Origin: Actinomycetota bacterium
Lineage (GTDB): Bacteria > Actinomycetota > Actinomycetes > Nanopelagicales > Nanopelagicaceae
Length of the DNA: 5,788 nt
Assembly (NCBI GenBank): GCA_009705165.1
Contig: WLCU01000067.1
Location: forward strand, 1 to 5,788
Reading direction: 5' to 3'
Positions 5,528 to 5,788 of this stretch are shown piece by piece. Under the pieces are notes generated by a model, which saw only the letters and a program-made list of their open reading frames with translations, made no database searches and was not told where the DNA came from. Both the position numbers and the translations under genes were made by a program. Within the stretch, counting starts at the first letter, position 1. Every line of letters starts with the position of its first letter.

Positions 5528-5788
5528 ATGGCCAAGAAGCAGATTGTTCTTTATTCAGATGACTCTTCAGTGCGTTCGGCAGTATCTGCCGCCCTTGGAA
5601 CCAAGGTCGCTAGTGACCTGCCTGAACATCAGATTCATGAATTTGCTACTGCGGCATCGCTGAGAGCCTATGTTGATGGTGGCGCCACAGTCGATCTATT
5701 CATTTTAGATGGCGAAGCGGCGCCAGAAGGCGGCATGGGCGTTGCCCGTCAACTCAAAGATGAGATTTTTGATTGCCCACCCGTTTTA
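5528..5788 (+). CDS. Response-regulator receiver-like protein (N-terminal part, runs off the window)
   Basis: Translation from ATG 5528 gives 87 codons without a stop. An in-frame TAG at 5516-5518 lies just upstream with no other start between, which fixes this ATG as the first possible start. The sequence resembles a CheY-like receiver domain: a first strand and acidic pair QIVLYSDD (5-12, D11 and D12), a helix starting SSVRSAV (13-19), and a third strand DLFILDGE (56-63) with D61 in the phospho-acceptor position. After D61 the usual MPGMDG turn is replaced by GEAAPEGGMG (62-71), followed by the helix VARQLKDEI (72-80) and then PPVL (84-87) entering the fourth strand. The later signalling Thr/Ser and Lys lie beyond the edge, so phosphorylation competence cannot be judged. 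No output domain is visible. It is divergent from ctaE. Similar proteins next to ctaE are recalled from other actinobacteria, but the role is not known to me. Confidence 0.72.
   Translation, partial: MAKKQIVLYSDDSSVRSAVSAALGTKVASDLPEHQIHEFATAASLRAYVDGGATVDLFILDGEAAPEGGMGVARQLKDEIFDCPPVL

Noticed and set aside
1..5788. tRNA, rRNA, CRISPR array, insertion sequence or prophage genes
   Set aside because: None was seen; nearly all of the window is filled by intact protein-coding genes, and the only sizeable gap is the 150 nt before ctaE.

Overview
The window looks like part of the chromosome of an actinobacterium with fairly low GC (roughly mid-40s percent by eye). The main evidence is the respiratory cluster ctaE-qcrC-qcrA-qcrB in the typical actinobacterial order. 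It encodes a membrane-anchored diheme cytochrome c (QcrC), a Rieske protein with an N-terminal three-helix membrane region (QcrA), and a long QcrB with a polar C-terminal tail. Gene order, compactness and composition suggest a streamlined freshwater lineage such as Nanopelagicales (Planktophila/Nanopelagicus type). That placement is inference and was not tested by a search.

Layout. Positions 1-26 hold the last codons of an unidentified + strand gene. It is followed without a gap by an SRPBCC-fold protein (26-499) and a DMT/EamA-type membrane transporter (487-1356), which overlap each other and are probably co-transcribed. The transporter converges with the long minus-strand operon, and the two stop codons share the palindrome CTAG at 1353-1356. 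Reading along the minus strand, the operon is ctaE (5377-4748), qcrC (4730-3939), qcrA (3931-2936) and qcrB (2939-1353), with gaps of 17 and 7 nt and one ATGA overlap. A 150-nt divergent intergenic region (5378-5527) separates ctaE from a + strand gene for a receiver-like protein, which runs off the right edge.

Function. QcrA, QcrB and QcrC form the cytochrome bc1 (menaquinol:cytochrome c reductase) part of the actinobacterial bcc-aa3 respiratory supercomplex, and CtaE is subunit III of its aa3 oxidase. The diheme QcrC carries electrons directly from the Rieske protein to the oxidase. The catalytic oxidase subunits (ctaC, ctaD) are not in the window.

Most of the window is ordinary conserved metabolism. 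The points worth a second look are regulatory: two candidate leaderless promoters facing away from each other in the ctaE/receiver gap, a likely qcr-operon terminator lying inside the coding sequence of the convergent transporter gene, and the conserved, atypical receiver protein paired with the respiratory operon.
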